Source: Didymodactylos carnosus (lineage: Eukaryota > Rotifera > Eurotatoria > Philodinida > Philodinidae). Taken from it: DNA of 64,000 bases. The stretch spans positions 17,604 to 81,603 of the forward strand of contig CAJNOQ010000076.1 of NCBI GenBank assembly GCA_905250885.1, written 5' to 3'. Below the pieces are notes generated by a model that worked only from the letters and a program-made list of their open reading frames with translations, ran no database searches and was not told the DNA's origin. Below, in pieces: positions 62,776-64,000 of the stretch; position 1 is the first letter of the stretch, and each line of letters opens with the position of its first letter. Both the position numbers and the translations under genes were made by a program.

Positions 62776-63826
62776 TTTTTTTTTCTCGTTTTAAAAATCA
62801 ATAGTTCATCGTCACTGAAGGCACCATGTCCATTGTTTGTGATCTGAAGAAAAAAAAAATAGACTTTTTTTTTACTGGGTAAAAAATTGTAGCATCTGGA
62901 CGTACACAACCCTAGATGGATGTATTTCAAAGAATACATTCCATTTTCATTTCCACATCAAGCCTAATCAAGAGTTTTATACGTACTCGATAAATGTTCT
63001 ATCATTATTAATAGAGAAAGAGGAAAAAGAAAAAAAAAGAAGAAATATATTATGGAATCCACTATATATATATATATACGATTTCTTTATCATATTCTAC
63101 TCAACTCTACATCTATTTAAGAGAGTTAATTTTTTGTTTGATCGCTCTTCTGAAGGAAAAAGAAAAATAGAGAGAAAAAATCTATATAGAAAAGAGAAAA
63201 AAAAAAAAAAGAAGAAAATTCTTTAAAGGGGCTTCCCATCTCAGTGTGATACACGTGAAACAAAAATTATCTAAGAACTCTATAGCATACTGAGAAATCA
63301 TCTTTCTCAGAAACTTATACATATATAATGAATGATATTTGTCTTTTTTATCATATATACTTTGTCTCTTCTTTGGTTGAAAAAACAAAAAAAAACAAAA
63401 AAAAAACACAAGTAGCTGGCTAGCAAATACAAATAACGACTAAATCGAAGTAGAACTACGATATACATACATATATTATACCATCACTATAGAAAAAAAA
63501 TATATATTTTTGTTATTTTCCTATTTATCAACTATTTTGCTTGTATTAATTATGGCATTAATAAGATTTAGAAAATGTATCGTCAAATCGTCCATATTTC
63601 ATATCATACTGCAACTCGTTTACATCATATAGTTAATAGGGCAAAACGTATAGATGATAATATTACTTTCTCAATAAATATGCAAACTTGTCGTTCTAAT
63701 TTATCTTAGAGATGTGATAGATAAAAAAAAAAAAAAAAAAAAAAAAACCGAAAATAATTATCTTATTTAAAAATGAGTAAAAAATTTTATTTTTTGTAAA
63801 ATTTTTTAAATGAACTAAAAAATTAA
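62776..63826. other. Stum upstream flank with low-complexity repeats
   Basis: Putative promoter side of the Stum/SPEC3 gene. It contains purine-rich runs around 63,010-63,220, a (TA)n run at 63063-63078 and a 25-A run at 63723-63747. No gene was read. The last 80 bases are extremely A/T rich and lead directly into the duplicated RNF144 segment. Confidence 0.5.
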
Positions 63827-64000
63827 AATTAATTTTAATGTATTATTGGTGCTTTAATGAATAGATAACATTAATTCTAAATCTTTTTTTAGTGCAAGTT
63901 TACCTTTTGTATTAAATGTCATGAAATTTGGCATCAAGGTCTTCCATGTCTAGATGGAGGGTATGTTTCATTTTATATTTCTTACTTTATAATCTGAGTA
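63827..64000 (+). pseudogene. Second copy of RNF144 exon 6 with flanking introns, truncated by window end
   Basis: These 174 bases match 14347-14519 without substitution. The only difference is one extra T in the poly-T tract before the acceptor (7 versus 6). The copy covers part of intron 5, all 68 nt of exon 6 ([16 protein letters not shown]...) and the start of intron 6 (GTATGT...), and is still matching where the window stops. To the left, similarity ends abruptly at an A/T-rich junction. It may be the edge of a segmental or allelic duplication, or an assembly join. Whether the rest of the gene follows cannot be seen. Confidence 0.9.

Noticed and set aside
1-64000. tRNA, rRNA, CRISPR array, spliced-leader RNA gene or telomeric repeat
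   Set aside because: I looked for tRNA B-box-like words, regularly spaced repeats, the known bdelloid leader sequence and TGTGGG arrays and saw none convincing. A covariance-model scan would be decisive.

Overview
This is AT-rich (about two-thirds A+T) nuclear DNA from an animal. The genes are metazoan families: non-muscle/smooth-type myosin regulatory light chain, DEK, an RNF144-type RBR ubiquitin ligase, acyl-CoA-binding protein, Axin with RGS and DIX domains, a Rab34/36 GTPase, and a Stum/SPEC3 membrane protein. Many introns are only about 50-65 nt with GT..AG ends, and some exons are tiny (15 and 21 nt). Most start codons lie within a few dozen bases of a pyrimidine-rich AG, as expected if a spliced leader is added in trans. 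Together these features suggest a bdelloid rotifer (Rotaria or Adineta type). That is inference; only the metazoan assignment is firm.

Layout. 1-1750: decayed, gene-free DNA. 1779-5765: two convergent myosin regulatory light chain paralogs. 5.8-9.7 kb: no gene. 9744-12238 (+): DEK homolog. 13595-15176 (+): RNF144-like RBR E3. 16091-16342 (-): ACBP. 17.2-17.9 kb (-): decayed non-LTR reverse transcriptase. 18322-21351 (-): unrecognised 9-exon protein. 22138-30060 (-): HEAT/armadillo-like helical-repeat protein with at least 16 exons, whose introns hold several large palindromes. 30-41 kb: gene-poor DNA with further palindromes. 41062-46016 (+): Axin. 46808-48274 (-): Rab34/36. 48.3-56.8 kb: transposable-element-rich DNA with a reverse-transcriptase remnant split by a foldback element. 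56828-62775 (-): Stum/SPEC3 gene with two multi-kilobase introns. 63827-64000: a near-identical copy of 173 bp from inside the RNF144 gene, cut off by the window end.

The genes look like independent housekeeping or signalling genes and do not form a pathway. The main novelty is in the non-coding DNA. At least nine large foldback (hairpin) elements lie in introns and intergenic DNA. Two of them (50307-50906 and 51876-52466) have CGAG...CTCG ends, 3-bp TAA/TTA target duplications and the same inner core carried inside different outer arms. Others are palindromes nested in palindromes. One insertion can be removed base-exactly from a reverse-transcriptase reading frame, which proves it moved.

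Exon boundaries were read by hand from splice signals, reading-frame phase and family similarity. No search or transcript data were available. Totals given for spliced proteins depend on those models.
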